Shown here: positions 1 to 11,100 of the stretch, piece after piece
Position numbering within the stretch: position 1 is the stretch's first letter
Layout of the letters: each line of letters starts with the position of its first letter
Assembly: GCA_034440575.1 (NCBI GenBank)
Contig: JAOTOL010001624.1
Coordinates: 1,507,501-1,571,500 of the forward strand
DNA from: Imbricaverruca yamaguchii
Lineage: Eukaryota; Arthropoda; Thecostraca; Neoverrucidae
DNA: 64,000 nucleotides
Direction of reading: 5' to 3'
The notes under the pieces: generated by a model
What the model was told of the DNA's origin: nothing
The model's input: the letters and a program-made list of their open reading frames with translations, nothing else
Database searches by the model: none
Translations under genes and position numbers: made by a program

Positions 1-1610
1 ACTACCCACTGGTTCGTAGCAGAAAGAGAGCTGAAGTTGGGCTCAGTATGGGTCACTACCCACTGGTTCGTAGCAGTATAGAGAGCTGTAGTTGGGCTCA
101 GTATGGGTCACTACCCACTGGTTCGTAGCAGTATAGAGAGCTGTAGTTGGGCTCAGTATGGGTCACTACCCACCGGTTCGTAGCAGTATAGGGAGCTGTA
201 GTTGGCTCAGTATGGGTCACTACCCATCGGTTCGTAGCAGTATAGGGAGCTGTAGTTGGGCTCAGTATGGGTCACTACCCACTGGTTCGTAGCAGTATAG
301 AGAGCTGAAGTTGGGCTCAGTATGGGTCACTACCCACTGGTTCGTAGCAGTATAGGGAGCTGTAGTTGGCTCAGTATGGGTCACTACCCACTGGTTCGTA
401 GCAGTATAGAGAGCTGTAGTTGGGCTTAGTATGGGTCACTACCCACTGGTTCGTAGCAGTATAGGGAGCTGTAGTTGGGCTCAGTATGGGTCACTACCCA
501 CCGGTTCGTAGCAGTATAGGGAGCTGTAGTTGGCTCAGTATGGGTCACTACCCACCGGTTCGTAGCAGTATAGGGAGCTGTAGTTGGGCTCAGTATGGGT
601 CACTACCCACTGGTTCGTAGCAGTATAGAGAGCTGAAGTTCGGCTCAGTATGGGTCACTACCCACCGGTTCGTAGCAGTATAGGGAGCTGTAGTTGGGCT
701 CAGTATGGGTCACTACCCACTGGTTCGTAGCAGTATAGAGAGCTGAAGTTGGGCTCAGTATGGGTCACTACCCACTGGTTCGTAGCAGTATAGGGAGCTG
801 TAGTTGGCTTAGTATGGGTCACACCCACTGGTTCGTAGCAGTATAGGAGCTGTAGTGGGGGTGGGGTGTTGGGTCCTACATGTTCTTTGGGCTGTAGTTG
901 GGCTCGTATGGGTCACTACCCACTGGTTCGTAGCAGTATAGAGAGCTGAAGTTGGGCTCAGTATGGGTCACTACCCACTGGTTCGTAGCAGTATAGAGAG
1001 CTGTAGTTGGGCTCAGTATGGGTCACTACCCACCGGTTCGTAGCAGTATAGGAGCTGTATTGGCTCAGTATGGGTCACTACCACGGTTCGTGCGTATAGG
1101 GAGCTGTAGTTGGGCTCAGTATGGGTCACACCCACTGGTTCGTAGCAGTATAGGGGTGGCTAGTTGGGCTCGTTGGGTCACTACCCACTGGTTGCGTGTG
1201 GTGGGAGCTGTAGTTGGGCTCAGTATGGGCCACTACCCACTGGTTCGTAGCAGTATAGAGAGCTGTAGTTGGGCTCAGTATGGGTCACTACCCACGGTTC
1301 GTAGCAGTATAGGAGCTGTAGTTGGGCTCAGTATGGGTCACTACCCACTGGTTCGTAGCAGTATAGAGAGCTGTAGTTGGGCTCAGTATGGGTCACTACC
1401 CACCGGTTCGTAGCAGTATAGGGAGCTGTAGTTGGGCTCAGTATGGGTCACTACCCACTGGTTCGTAGCAGTATAGAGAGCTGTAGTTGGGCTCAGTATG
1501 GGTCACTACCCACTGGTTCGTAGCAGTATAGAGAGCTGTAGTTGGGCTCAGTATGGGTCACTACCCACTGGTCCGTCGCAGTCTGAAGGGAGCTGTAGCT
1601 GGGCCTCGAG
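1..1610. repeat. 55-bp minisatellite, cut by the left window edge
   Basis: About 28 head-to-tail copies of a 55-bp unit that contains GGTTCGTAGCAGTATAG and GGGTCACTACCCA. Copies differ at a few fixed sites (GAGA or GGGA after the TATA, CTGTAG or CTGAAG, CCACT or CCACC), so copy subtypes can be followed along the array. An interruption at about 840-905 breaks the period, copies between 1040 and 1210 carry small deletions, and the last copy decays near 1610. The open reading frames in this stretch are repeat artefacts. Confidence 0.95.
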
Positions 1611-2370
1611 TTACCGCTCTCTTGCCAAAGGTCGGTCAGTCTTCAGGAAGTTGCACTTCAGCCAATTGTACCAGAGGTCACTTCTCGTCAGGATGTCTGA
1701 GTAAGCTTCTGCATGGTAAATAAGATCAAAGATTTGAAGTTGAATAGTGGAAACTTTGCCATGTTTGTATCTATGAAGAACTAAAATACTGCCCTGTATG
1801 TGCGTAATTTATGTAGGTTTTCATGGTTATTGGGCTGCCTTTCTTCACATTGTTGTGATCTGTTTTCTATTTTTGGAAAGGGTAAACACTGCGATCTATG
1901 CCATGTGTTGCGATTATTCTGGTACTTGGGGCACCTACGTGCTAAACATTTTCCTAGTTCGACGTGACTAACCACCGAAGTCATGGCAGTTGAAGTGCTT
2001 GCAAGGCTTGAGCACACACCCTACCCCTGCGATCCATACCCCTGTCTGCTCCGTTGTACGAGTGCACGTTTTGCATACTTGAACATAATGGATGCGGCTT
2101 AAATAGGCTCGTTATGGGCGCCGTCGTAACCAACGCAATGGATGCGCCCGACAACCTTGATGGCTAACTGGGCTTCATCACAGATCAGGCGTGGCAGGTT
2201 CCACTGGTACGACTACCTTAATACACCGTCAGCGCCTCTCTGCCAGTCACCCGTCTCTGCTGAAGTCAGAGGACCAGCGTGTTGGGCTCCGCTTCGTGAT
2301 AGCCGTTCTTATTTCGCTGTATCCGGCATCTGGTAGCCGATAGCTAGTTAGTTATCAGGGGTTTAGGGCG
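1611..2370. other. no gene seen
   Basis: Mixed-composition sequence with only short open frames on both strands. I see no splice-flanked coding stretch, repeat or RNA gene here. Confidence 0.5.
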
Positions 2371-2530
2371 CAAGGTAGCCGATAGCTGGTAGCCGATGGC
2401 TGCAAGCCAATGACTGGTAGATGATTGCTGGTAGGCGATTGCTGGTAGCCGATGGCTGGTAGCCAGTAGCTGGTAGCCGATGGATGGTAACCGATGGCTA
2501 GTAGATGGTAGCTGGTGCCGGTAGCCGTAG
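2371..2530. repeat. degenerate short tandem repeat (GGTAGCCGATGGCT-like)
   Basis: Imperfect copies of GGTAGCCGATGGCT and close variants such as GGTAGATGATTGCT follow each other for about 150 bp. The period drifts between about 10 and 16 bp. This is an old, decayed array; the minus-strand open frames across it are artefacts. Confidence 0.75.
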
Positions 2531-2904
2531 TCGGTAACGGGACGTGTTAGTGGTGGCTGCAACTGGCGTGCGGCACAGGGTTTGCGAATTGCCGGGTTTC
2601 TGGAAAGCCGCGCGGCTCTGGAAGTGCCCGGTCCCCGCGGTGTCGGAAATGTCCGTGCCGTTTTGGTAAGTGGCAGCAGCGGCCCCGACCGCTGTTGACG
2701 CACCCGGAGGCCGCTTTTCCACCTGGCCGCCACCGTTTGCGGTGGAGTTCGCTCGGCAGTGGGTATAATCGCTGGGAGTGGACGCTGCGCGTGTGGGGTG
2801 ATGCGATCTACCGGAAATGTGATCGCAGCCTAGTGTCTCGATTTGGCCGTTGTAAAGTGACAAAATGCAGTCAAGGAGCTGGCGTTTGATTATGTGGGAT
2901 AGAC

Positions 2905-2960
2905 GCTAAGTGACCAGTGCAGTCGATGCGCCCTAAAGCCAAAATAACTAACTTGACAAT
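2905..2960 (+). mobile_element. SINE 3' tail fragment
   Basis: The stretch containing GTCGATGCGCCCTAAAGCC, followed by an AATAACTAAC-type end, matches the tails of the complete SINEs at 6411 and 10417. No tRNA-like head is seen upstream, so this is a 5'-truncated copy. Confidence 0.6.
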
Positions 2961-3135
2961 GTATCCTTGTATCTTTACAGAAATAGGTGCGTCGGATGTG
3001 TAAAATCAGACAGTATCAAAGCAAAACTCCTCGCAACATAATTGGCGAAACTTGCAAGCGTCGGCGTTATGTTTTGCCACGTTCCACCTCTTTTCTGATG
3101 GTCGTTTTTCGGCGTCCCACCGTTGTTCTGATAGT

Positions 3136-3305
3136 TGTTTATTGGGTGGTTCACGATGTACTTTATGCACATTCACGGCTAATGGCGCCGCCCACACTGT
3201 TTCGTCGATGGGCCGCGATATTGTGAAATGCCCCGAGCGGCGCTAGTGTCGAACCCGGGACCTTTGGTACCCCTAGCCCAACACCTCACTCAGCCATCCC
3301 CACCC
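3136..3305 (-). mobile_element. tRNA-derived SINE, second family (minus strand)
   Basis: Read on the minus strand, a B-box-like stretch (GGTTCGACACTAG, after CCCGGG) lies downstream of a degenerate tRNA-like head. The rest of the element, containing GGTGGTTCACGATG and CACGGCTAATGGCG on the plus strand, is clearly repeated at 46424-46604 and partly at 27205-27262. Three dispersed copies with a shared body and tRNA-like promoter boxes support a SINE family. Confidence 0.65.
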
Positions 3306-3673
3306 CTTGTTCTGATGGCCTTCATGGTGTGTTCGCCATTCATACGCATAGTTCTTGAAAAGACTTAGTTCGGCTGCTTGAACCCTCGTCAACCTATTTT
3401 TATACCGTTGGGTCCTGACATGCACACGACGTTGCTGCTTGTTTGTTTGCAGTAGCCTCCGCGACATCCGGCAACTCGGCGCATTTGCACGGGCGTCGTT
3501 TGTCTGGCCATTGTGTGGACTCAGCCGCCTTCGGTCCCTCCTCGATCCCGCGTGTGGCACGGTCCGTCCGATGGGTCCGGGCGCGACGAGGCGTCACGTG
3601 CGAACGGCAGCGTTCGTCACGTGACGGCGCGGAGCGGCGAGCTGCTCAGAGCGCGGCCGGCCTCCGGCCGTGT

Positions 3674-3891
3674 TCACGATGCTGAGGCGGCACCGGCCCG
3701 TCCCACTGACGAGCCATCCATCTTGTGCGCACAAGTGGACGTGCTATCGATTTGTTCAGTGCGGACAGCGTCGGCGGCGCCGTCGGCCGGTGCGTTTTCC
3801 TCGGGTGGGGGAGGTGGGAGGTGGTCGGCTTGAGACAGATCTCGGGCGGGCTTCTCCTCGATCGGCTCGTACCCAGGTGACAGTACCGGAC
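3674..3891 (-). CDS. probable last exon of an unrecognised gene
   Basis: On the minus strand a pyrimidine-rich tract ends in CTGCAG at 3892-3894. An open frame follows for 72 codons to TGA at 3674. The first two bases complete a codon begun in an upstream exon. The peptide starts PVLSPGYEPIEEKPARDL, has a proline run (LPPPPPEEN), and ends in a Ser/Gly/Ala-rich tail. It is hydrophilic and acidic, which would fit a cytoplasmic C-terminal tail, but I do not recognise the protein. About two thirds of third positions are G or C, lower than in the sulfotransferase and kinase exons. No upstream partner exon was found with confidence; it would lie above 3894 on the minus strand. It could be a chance open frame. 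Confidence 0.4.
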
Positions 3892-3894
3892 CTG

Positions 3895-6405
3895 CAGCGG
3901 CAGGACCCGGACGGCGGTATTCGGCGTGCGACGGCACTAGTGTCGGCCGACGGGCGCCCGCGGCACACGGTTCATGATCGGCCCTTAAGCGGACGTTTCG
4001 ATCTCGCGGCACGCCACGATGGCACTTCCCCGCCTCGTGTCACCTGAGTGGCCCCTTGTTTACCGGGCTGAAGAAACCGGGACGGTCCCGCATCGTGCAC
4101 AACGTGCTTCGCGCTGTGGCGGTAAGCCGTGTGCAAGGCTGTCTCACAGGGGCACTGAAAAACATGGCCACAAATACATATCTATTCGGTGAAGCACAGG
4201 TCCGTTGTGTTGCAGAGGTTTCGTGTGCGTGGCAGGCCATAATCGCGCCGCCTTGTCGTCGACAACTGTCAGAACTTTGTCATCCCGTGCTAACTCAGCC
4301 AGTCGGTAGCGCCCGCCCGCTAACGTTTTGGCTGGAAGTTAGTGTGTGGGGTTGTCTGTGGCTCTAGTCACCATTCTGAGATTGTTAAAGCAATCGGAGT
4401 TATGGTTGCCAAGTCATTGACCGGTTTTTATTTTTGCGACTTTCAAAAGGTGTAGGGTTTGGCCAGTCGTCACAGGAGATATTTTTAGCATGAAGATATA
4501 TTTAATATTGGATGGTACAGCGTCTGCTGGAATACTCATGGAAAACAACTATGAAAATATATTGAAATGTAATACCTCCCTAAGCATGAAAATGTTCAAG
4601 TTTGTTTTGTGGGAAACATGAAAGCTTATATTTTAGCATACGTATCGTTTTGGGATCCCGTACACATTTTAGTACCACACTTCACTGGTAAAGCTGGTGA
4701 GCATATCCACATCATCACGTAAACGTGCTCCAAAGCGTCACAGCCTCGCGCCGACCAATGTCCATCTGACTCCCCCACTACCCCGTCCCCACATCCCCAG
4801 GCAGCTACCAAACTCGGCGCACAGGTGTATTATGAACAGCAGCGGATGCTCGGTGATCACAGAGGAAGGTTCCGCAGCCGGGGAAATGTTCAGGCAGTTC
4901 AGTACTATCACTATATTGGTCACATCACGACGTGGGTCCGCCTATGATATGTGAGGGGACGTGTGCCGAACACCGCCGTTATTGTGTTCATTGTATGGCA
5001 AGGCGCACGTTATACGGATAAATTATAGTATCACAAGCGTCCAGCTCGTCTTCGCCTATTGATCTTGATATTCGCAGTACCCTTGTTGTTTGTATGGCGC
5101 GTGCCTCTGAGAATCTGTGTTTGAGACCGTGTGCTATTTTGTGTATTTCTTCACATGACAGATGCATTAGATGCCTGAAGCTGATGCCATGCGATTGAAC
5201 GTCATCATTAGATAATGACGATTGAATGGAATTGCAAAATGGAATGGAATGAAACAGGCCTTCATTGTAGCATTGTTGTCGCCCCGATTACTGTAATAGC
5301 CCACCACTGGGGAAACGGATTTTTCATTGATTATTTGGGCTTAAGGCCGCATGGACAACATGGTCATTTAGCGTCCATTCAACGGACTGTGAAACTAAAA
5401 GGCACGGAGAATGAAAATTGTTATTGATTTGGAACGTAAAGCATTATCTTTGAAATATATTAAATGCCAACATCTCCCATGATCAACAATATATCACAGT
5501 CCAGCGCTTTAACGACGATTTAATGTAAACGACGACTTTCTTTTAATTTGAGAGATTTCTTCCAACTTATAGTCTACCTCAAGTTCCGTTGTCTGGTACT
5601 ATATCTATGTCAATACTAAAATATTTTGTGAGATATGACTGTTCGATCTTTACCTTTTTCGCAATGTTGGAACACGCGGACCTGACAATAACTCACTGAC
5701 CTTAGTTCCGACTGCTATATTACTCCCAGAATCGTGCATAGAGCTACAGAAATCCCCGTATGCCAATATACGCGAAATTATCCAGGGGTCGAGTGCTGAG
5801 ATTGCGCATTTATTTGCTGAGTTGGCATGGACTTCCCCAACTGTGTGGGTCTTGCGTGCCCTACCGTGATCTCGAGCATTTTATGATCGGCACGAGTCGA
5901 GGTCAGACGGGACTGCGGAGATGTCTGGTAAGTTAAACACGTAATACATTGCCTCTGGGGCGGCCCGTGCAGGACAAGCCGAAGACAGCGGATGGTTTTA
6001 ATATCGTGCCCCCCGTGTGCTGTTCTAGGAGACTGCAGTCGATTTGCTTATTGGACGGAAGAAGTTGGTCGCGACGAATGTCGACCGGTGTAGTAAGGCG
6101 TGCCGGAGCCGGAGAAACGTGACGAATTTCGGCTACAGCCGTTCCCCCCGTACTGGTGACGCTCACGATCGCGGGCGGTCCGACCGGTGGGGGAGATGTG
6201 GCCCGGCCAAGTTCCCAGCTGCACTGCCGGCTCGCTCTTCTGTTGCCACAGCAGTTCTTTTACGCGTCACCATTCTGCACACGACTCGCGTAGGAAAATG
6301 GATGTCGACCGCTGAGGAAGCTGCCACTCGTGGTCTGCCATTCTGGCCGCACGCTTTTGCGGATATCTGTGAGAATGCTGATGCAAACTGAAGTGCAGAC
6401 TCGAT
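3895..6405. other. no confident gene; GC-rich start, then AT-rich
   Basis: The first few hundred bases are CpG-rich (continuing from about 3540). The rest is ordinary AT-rich sequence. The only coding-like stretch is the weak candidate exon at 4801. Confidence 0.5.
4801..4951 (+). CDS. weak exon-like open frame
   Basis: A pyrimidine-rich tract ending CCCCAG at 4800 is followed by an open frame reading AATKLGAQVYYEQQRML and continuing to a stop near 4951. The residue composition looks protein-like. However, only about half of third positions are G or C, unlike the host exons in this window, and there is no clear donor. It could be an upstream exon of the plus-strand gene at 8019, a fragment of an old element, or chance. 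Confidence 0.15.
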
Positions 6406-6410
6406 TAGGT

Positions 6411-6580
6411 AGGATGGGTAGTCCAGGGGTAAGTTGCCAGTCTCACAATCGAAAGGTTGTGGGTTCGAGTCTCACCTGGCGCTACTCTTCTTCCCGCGGC
6501 CAATCGGCGTGAGAGATTGGCGACGCTGCATGACTCAACGGTCGACGTGTCGTAAAACCCAATAACCAACCAACGGACTC
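6411..6580 (+). mobile_element. tRNA-derived SINE, complete
   Basis: The tRNA-like head carries an A-box-like stretch (AGTCCAGGGGTAAG) and a B box (GGGTTCGAGTCTC). The body follows (GATTGGCGACGCTGCATGAC, then CTCAACGGTCGAC), then a TCGTAAAACCCAATAACC tail grading into CCAAC repeats. The near-identical copy at 10417 and the shared tails at 61738 and 26165 define the family. Confidence 0.8.
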
Positions 6581-7041
6581 GATTACGTTTTGCACGAGCA
6601 CACCGAGACTGTGTTCGCTCTCGCGTTGCACGCCAACACGCGTGCGAGGCATCAACAGCCTTATAAACTGTTTACCAATTCTGGAGATGACGCGGGCATT
6701 GCGCCACGTCCGGGGCTTAAGGACGCCTGAGCTGCTAGTGGTTACCAGCTGCGCCACATCCGGGGGCTTAACACGCGCCCTGGAGGGGGGGGGGGGCAAA
6801 ATCCGCCCACCCTTCCGGTTTTTCGTAGATAACTCAAAATTTTGCCGGCCGATCTACGCCATTGCTTGTGTACCTGCTTATAAATGACTGGCGCGTTGTT
6901 TAAAGTAAGAAAAATGAAAATCGCCCGAAATTGTTTCGAGCTAGGGGTCGCTCAGAAGTAATTTTTTTAAAATTATCAGCGCCAGACCACAAATATCAAC
7001 GCTGATGCGCTTCCCGTATTTTGGCAAAAATGAAGTGCACA

Positions 7042-8000
7042 GTGTCAGGATCGGCTTTGTGTAGTGTGTAGGCTTGTGTGTGTTGTTGGTGTGTCAGGAC
7101 CGGCTGTGTGTTGACGTGAGTGTCAGGACCGGCTGTGATGTTGACGTGAGTGATGTCAGGACCGGCTGTGGTGTTGACGTGAGTGATGTCAGGACCGGCT
7201 GTGATGTTGACGTGAGCGGTGTCAGGACCGGCTGTGATGTTGACGTGAGCGGTGTCAGGACCGGCTGTGATGTTGACGTGAGCGGTGTCAGGACCGGCTG
7301 TGGTGTTGACGTGAGTGATGTCAGGACCGGCTGTGATGTTGACGTGAGCGGTGTCAGGACCGGCTGTGGTGTTGACGTGAGCGGTGTCAGGACCGGCTGT
7401 GATGTTGACGTGAGTGATGTCAGGACCGGCTGTGATGTTGACGTGAGCGGTGTCAGGACCGGCTGTGATGTTGACGTGAGATGGCCGGCTGTGATGTTGA
7501 CGTGAGTGATGTCAGGACCGGCTGTGATGTTGACGTGAGCGGTGTCAGGACCGGCTGTGGTGTTGACGTGAGTGATGTCAGGACCGGCTGTGGTGTTGAC
7601 GTGAGCGGTGTCAGGACCGGCTGTGGTGTTGACGTGAGTGATGTCAGGACCGGCTTTGATGTTGACGTGAGCGGTGTCAGGACCGGCTGTGGTGTTGACG
7701 TGAGTGATGTCAGGACCGGCTGTGATGTTGACGTGAGCGGTGTCAGGACCGGCTGTGGTGTTGACGTGAGTGATGTCAGGACCGGCTTTGATGTTGACGT
7801 GAGCGGTGTCAGGACCGGCTTTGTATGTTGACGTGAGTGATGTCAGGACCGGCTGTGATGTTGACGTGAGCGGTGTCAGGACCGGCTGTGATGTTGACGT
7901 GAGCGGTGTCAGGACCGGCTGTGGTGTTGACGTGAGCGGTGTCAGGACCGGCTGTGATGTTGACGTGAGCGGTGTCAGGACCGGCTGTGATGTTGACGTG
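7042..8000. repeat. 33-bp minisatellite ending 18 bp before an exon
   Basis: About 29 copies of a 33-bp unit containing GTCAGGACCGGCTGTG and GTTGACGTGAG. Sites in the unit alternate between GCGGT and GTGAT, and between GTGATG and GTGGTG. Because 33 is a multiple of three, long open frames exist on both strands (up to 329 codons on the minus strand); these are artefacts. The last copy ends about 18 bp before the exon that starts at 8019, so the array forms the 3' end of the preceding intron. Confidence 0.95.
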
Positions 8001-8018
8001 CGTCCGACCTCGTTGCAG

Positions 8019-8102
8019 GAGCGGTATCGGAACGACCTGCACCTGGCGATCCAGCTGCTCCAGTGTAAACCGTCCACCTTCATCTCGCGCCGGCTGGAGA
8101 CG
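8019..8102 (+). CDS. unrecognised gene, exon n-2
   Basis: 28 codons, phase 0 at both ends. The acceptor is GTTGCAG at 8012-8018 and the donor is GTCAGT at 8103. The encoded peptide begins ERYRNDLHLAIQLLQ. The polypyrimidine tract is short because the satellite runs almost up to the acceptor. Confidence 0.75.
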
Positions 8103-11100
8103 GTCAGTGGCGCGCGTTGTGGTGTCGGTCGTGCTCGTCACGCGTCACGCGTCACGGCCGCGCCACTTAGTCCCGGCAGTGTGGCAGGTCGCTTTGACAA
8201 TTTATTTATTCAGAGGAAGGCCTGGTTATAATTAACAGGACGCAAGCTACTGGTTATTGGCGCTAAATGGCCAAACCCGGTTGATGCGCCTTAACACTCG
8301 AATAGCCAACCAACCAACGACCCGCTGGTGCTCTGTGAGGGACACCTCAACCGTTCACGCACTGTCCGTTTTAGATGTGGCTTGCCTCCGGTCTCGTGAA
8401 TCTCGCACTTGGTGATTGGCGCATTTCGTGTAAAATATTGCCTTCTGAGCTCTTATGGTAGCAGAGATAGGGCGGGTCGAAGTCAGAGAACGAGCCCGTC
8501 TACGGCGTTTAGATTGCCTTTAAAATATGTTTTCATTATAAAAAGCATGCAAGATGCAAACAGAAGTAAGACATGGGTGCATATAAAAATGATCAGAAAA
8601 ATATTTCAGTGCATATGACTCAGGTCAGCCCTCGGGAGGAAGTAAATGTTTAGGCCTAGAACGCTGATCGTTTATCAGTGATCAGCGTATAATTTTACTA
8701 CCAATAAATATCTGTGGAAGCCAGAAATAAATGTATGGACAAATTACGTTATCTAAAAGCGTATCAGTCAATACACAGTAACGTCACCGTGGTATGTCCT
8801 TAAGCATCCCAAATATACATGCATTCTAGACGCTCTAGGGGCTAAAATATGGACTATTGCGAAGTAAAAATGGCCACACCTGGATAAGTTTGCACTCAGT
8901 CATTTCTGATTGCAGTCATTTCTGATTGCAGTCATTTCTGATGTGCTTCGGGCCTAGAAATCCCATTCAATATCTTGATTTCTGCGGAATATTTTGGAAG
9001 GTTTTTGGTTGGAAAAAATGCTGTAGAAGATGGGTGACTGAACTACGATCTTGATCCGTCTGGCATGACCCCTACTAAACAAATGCTATAAATGTGTACA
9101 AATGACTTCTTGATGTCGGACGTGCCCCACCGTCAGTGATAGCGTGCGAAGTTGTTGGCACCTCCTGGTGCAGGCCGCGGTGTGTGGTCACGACCAGGTC
9201 ACCGGCTGGCCAGAGGCGCACTTTAGCGCGTGTCCAGTGTGCCATTGGATCCGCTTGTTTGCCGTCCTCTTCAATTGCGGACGTCGTGTTGGCCGTGTGT
9301 AGAATGGCACCGGGAGCCGCTCTTCAAACGCGACGGGGTGGCTAAGTCCAAAGCGCCACACGGGGGAGGTGGAATCAGGAATGTGTGTTTCCATCAGAGC
9401 GACACCTGAATCCGCCGGGGAGTACCGGGGCTGCAGCCCTTGGGGGGGCTCCCTCAGAGTTGATGAAGAGTGGAGAGCCTGTTGGAGTCTCGTAGCAGTA
9501 AAGTCTCTGGTCCAAAGCCAGCTACCGGCCCGGGTATCTGCCTTCCGTGACGTTTTGACTTGAGAGAGGGCGGCGACGCTGCCGGACATGCGTAGCTGCG
9601 TGCGAAGAGCGCAAGCGGCGGCGGATGATGACCGTCTGTCTGCGGTGTACTGCCGCTGGCATGTCTGCCGGTGGGCGGTCTGTCCTGGCCGATATGTCGT
9701 GTCATTGCGGGCGAGGCCGCGTGTCGAGGTGGCCCTTCAGCCAGCCGAGATTTCAACCCGGGCAGTCCGCCCGGCCCTGTCGTGGCGCTCTCAAACCGTG
9801 TGCAAATTCGCGGCGACATTTCCCGGAGGCACGGAACGAGCGCGGTCGTAAAGCTTCATCGTGGAAGCTATCTATTTTACTTGGTGACATTCAGGCCTGT
9901 TTGCTGTTTTGCCTCGCGCATACAGCTGCATTCGTCAGATCTGCACTCGCCAGATATGAAGAGCACAACGCGTTGGACGTCTCTCGCTGTCCGCACGGCA
10001 GGGCGCCGTGCTGGTGGTCAGTGCCCGCGTCTGCCCCGACCGCGTAGCCCACGGCCGGCGGCGGCCGCGCCGTCCAGTCCGGACCAGACCGATAGTCGGA
10101 GAAGCCTGCCCGCTAGCCTGCCGTCGGTGCCGCGCCGGTTTAGCGTCATCGTGCGCTCGTCGGCTGCTGATGTGTACACGTGACCTGCCGCTGACGGGTG
10201 GCGTCACCGCGCCGCAGGTGTTGGTGTGACGTCACCGTTCTGAGACAACGTTATCACGGTGTCGACAGTGTGGTCATGATGACGTCAGAATGGGGGCATG
10301 CACAGTATGTGCTGTTAATACGACCGTCCTCACAATGATGCAGAAGTTTAATGTCATTAATCAAACTTATGCACCATCGTAGGGACGGTCATTTTAATAA
10401 TACATGCCTTGGGGATAAGTAGTTTAGGGGTAAGTTGCCCGTCTCACAGTTGAACGATTGTGGGTTCGGGTCACCTATCGCAACTCTTCGCCCGCGGCTA
10501 ATCGGCGCGACAGATTGGCGACGCTACATGACTCAACGGTCGACGCGTCGTAAAACCAAGTAACCATCCAAAACTATATACTGCGTGCAACCATAATGCC
10601 TTGCGTGCAATAACCACTAAACGATCAAATAAGGTGATTACGTGGCTGAATGTGTGGACGTGCGGCGCCGTTGTGTTGCCCTCGGGTGGGTGGACGTGCG
10701 TGACGTCACTCGCTGCCGACGGTGTGACGTCACTGTGCCTGCTGCAGCTGCCGGTGGACCTGCAGCAGAAGGTGAAGTCGTGTCTGAACACGCACCAGAA
10801 GGAGGCGCGCAAGCCCGACTTCAAGGTGATCAAGGTGCCGATCTCGACGTTCCCGCCGACAGCCATGGTGTACGCGGTGGACAAGGCGAGCGACGGTGAG
10901 TTCGGCTGAGCGGGGGTCGCGTGGCTCTGGCCCCGCAACAATCACCTATAAAGTCATGTGAAGCAATTAGCGACATTTAATGGCGCTGTTGTGCGGCTTG
11001 GAAGTCTAGGTGTGTGTCGTGTCCTGGGATATGAGTGAATTGTTCACTACCGCAGCTGCTCGTGCTATAATGCGGATCCAAATAGCCGTGACAGCTACAG

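Larger units (their letters stand above)
8103..10410. other. intron of the unrecognised gene, first part
   Basis: Contains a probable SINE tail (about 8245-8320, ending GCCAACCAACCAAC), a small stem-loop at 8661-8688, a 16-bp triplication at 8895-8942 and a GC-rich block near 9550-10230. No coding exon stands out; the open frames near 9.2-10.2 kb overlap on both strands and lack convincing splice sites. Confidence 0.5.

Noticed and set aside
1..1610. Possible CRISPR array
   Set aside because: The whole 55-bp unit repeats without unique spacers and the surroundings are animal DNA with introns.
6411..6485. Functional tRNA gene
   Set aside because: The tRNA-like head continues into a body and tail shared with other dispersed copies, as in a SINE.
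7094..8083. 329-codon minus-strand open frame (TSTSQPVLTPL repeats)
   Set aside because: It arises from the 33-bp minisatellite, which is open on both strands, and it runs into the opposite strand of a real exon.
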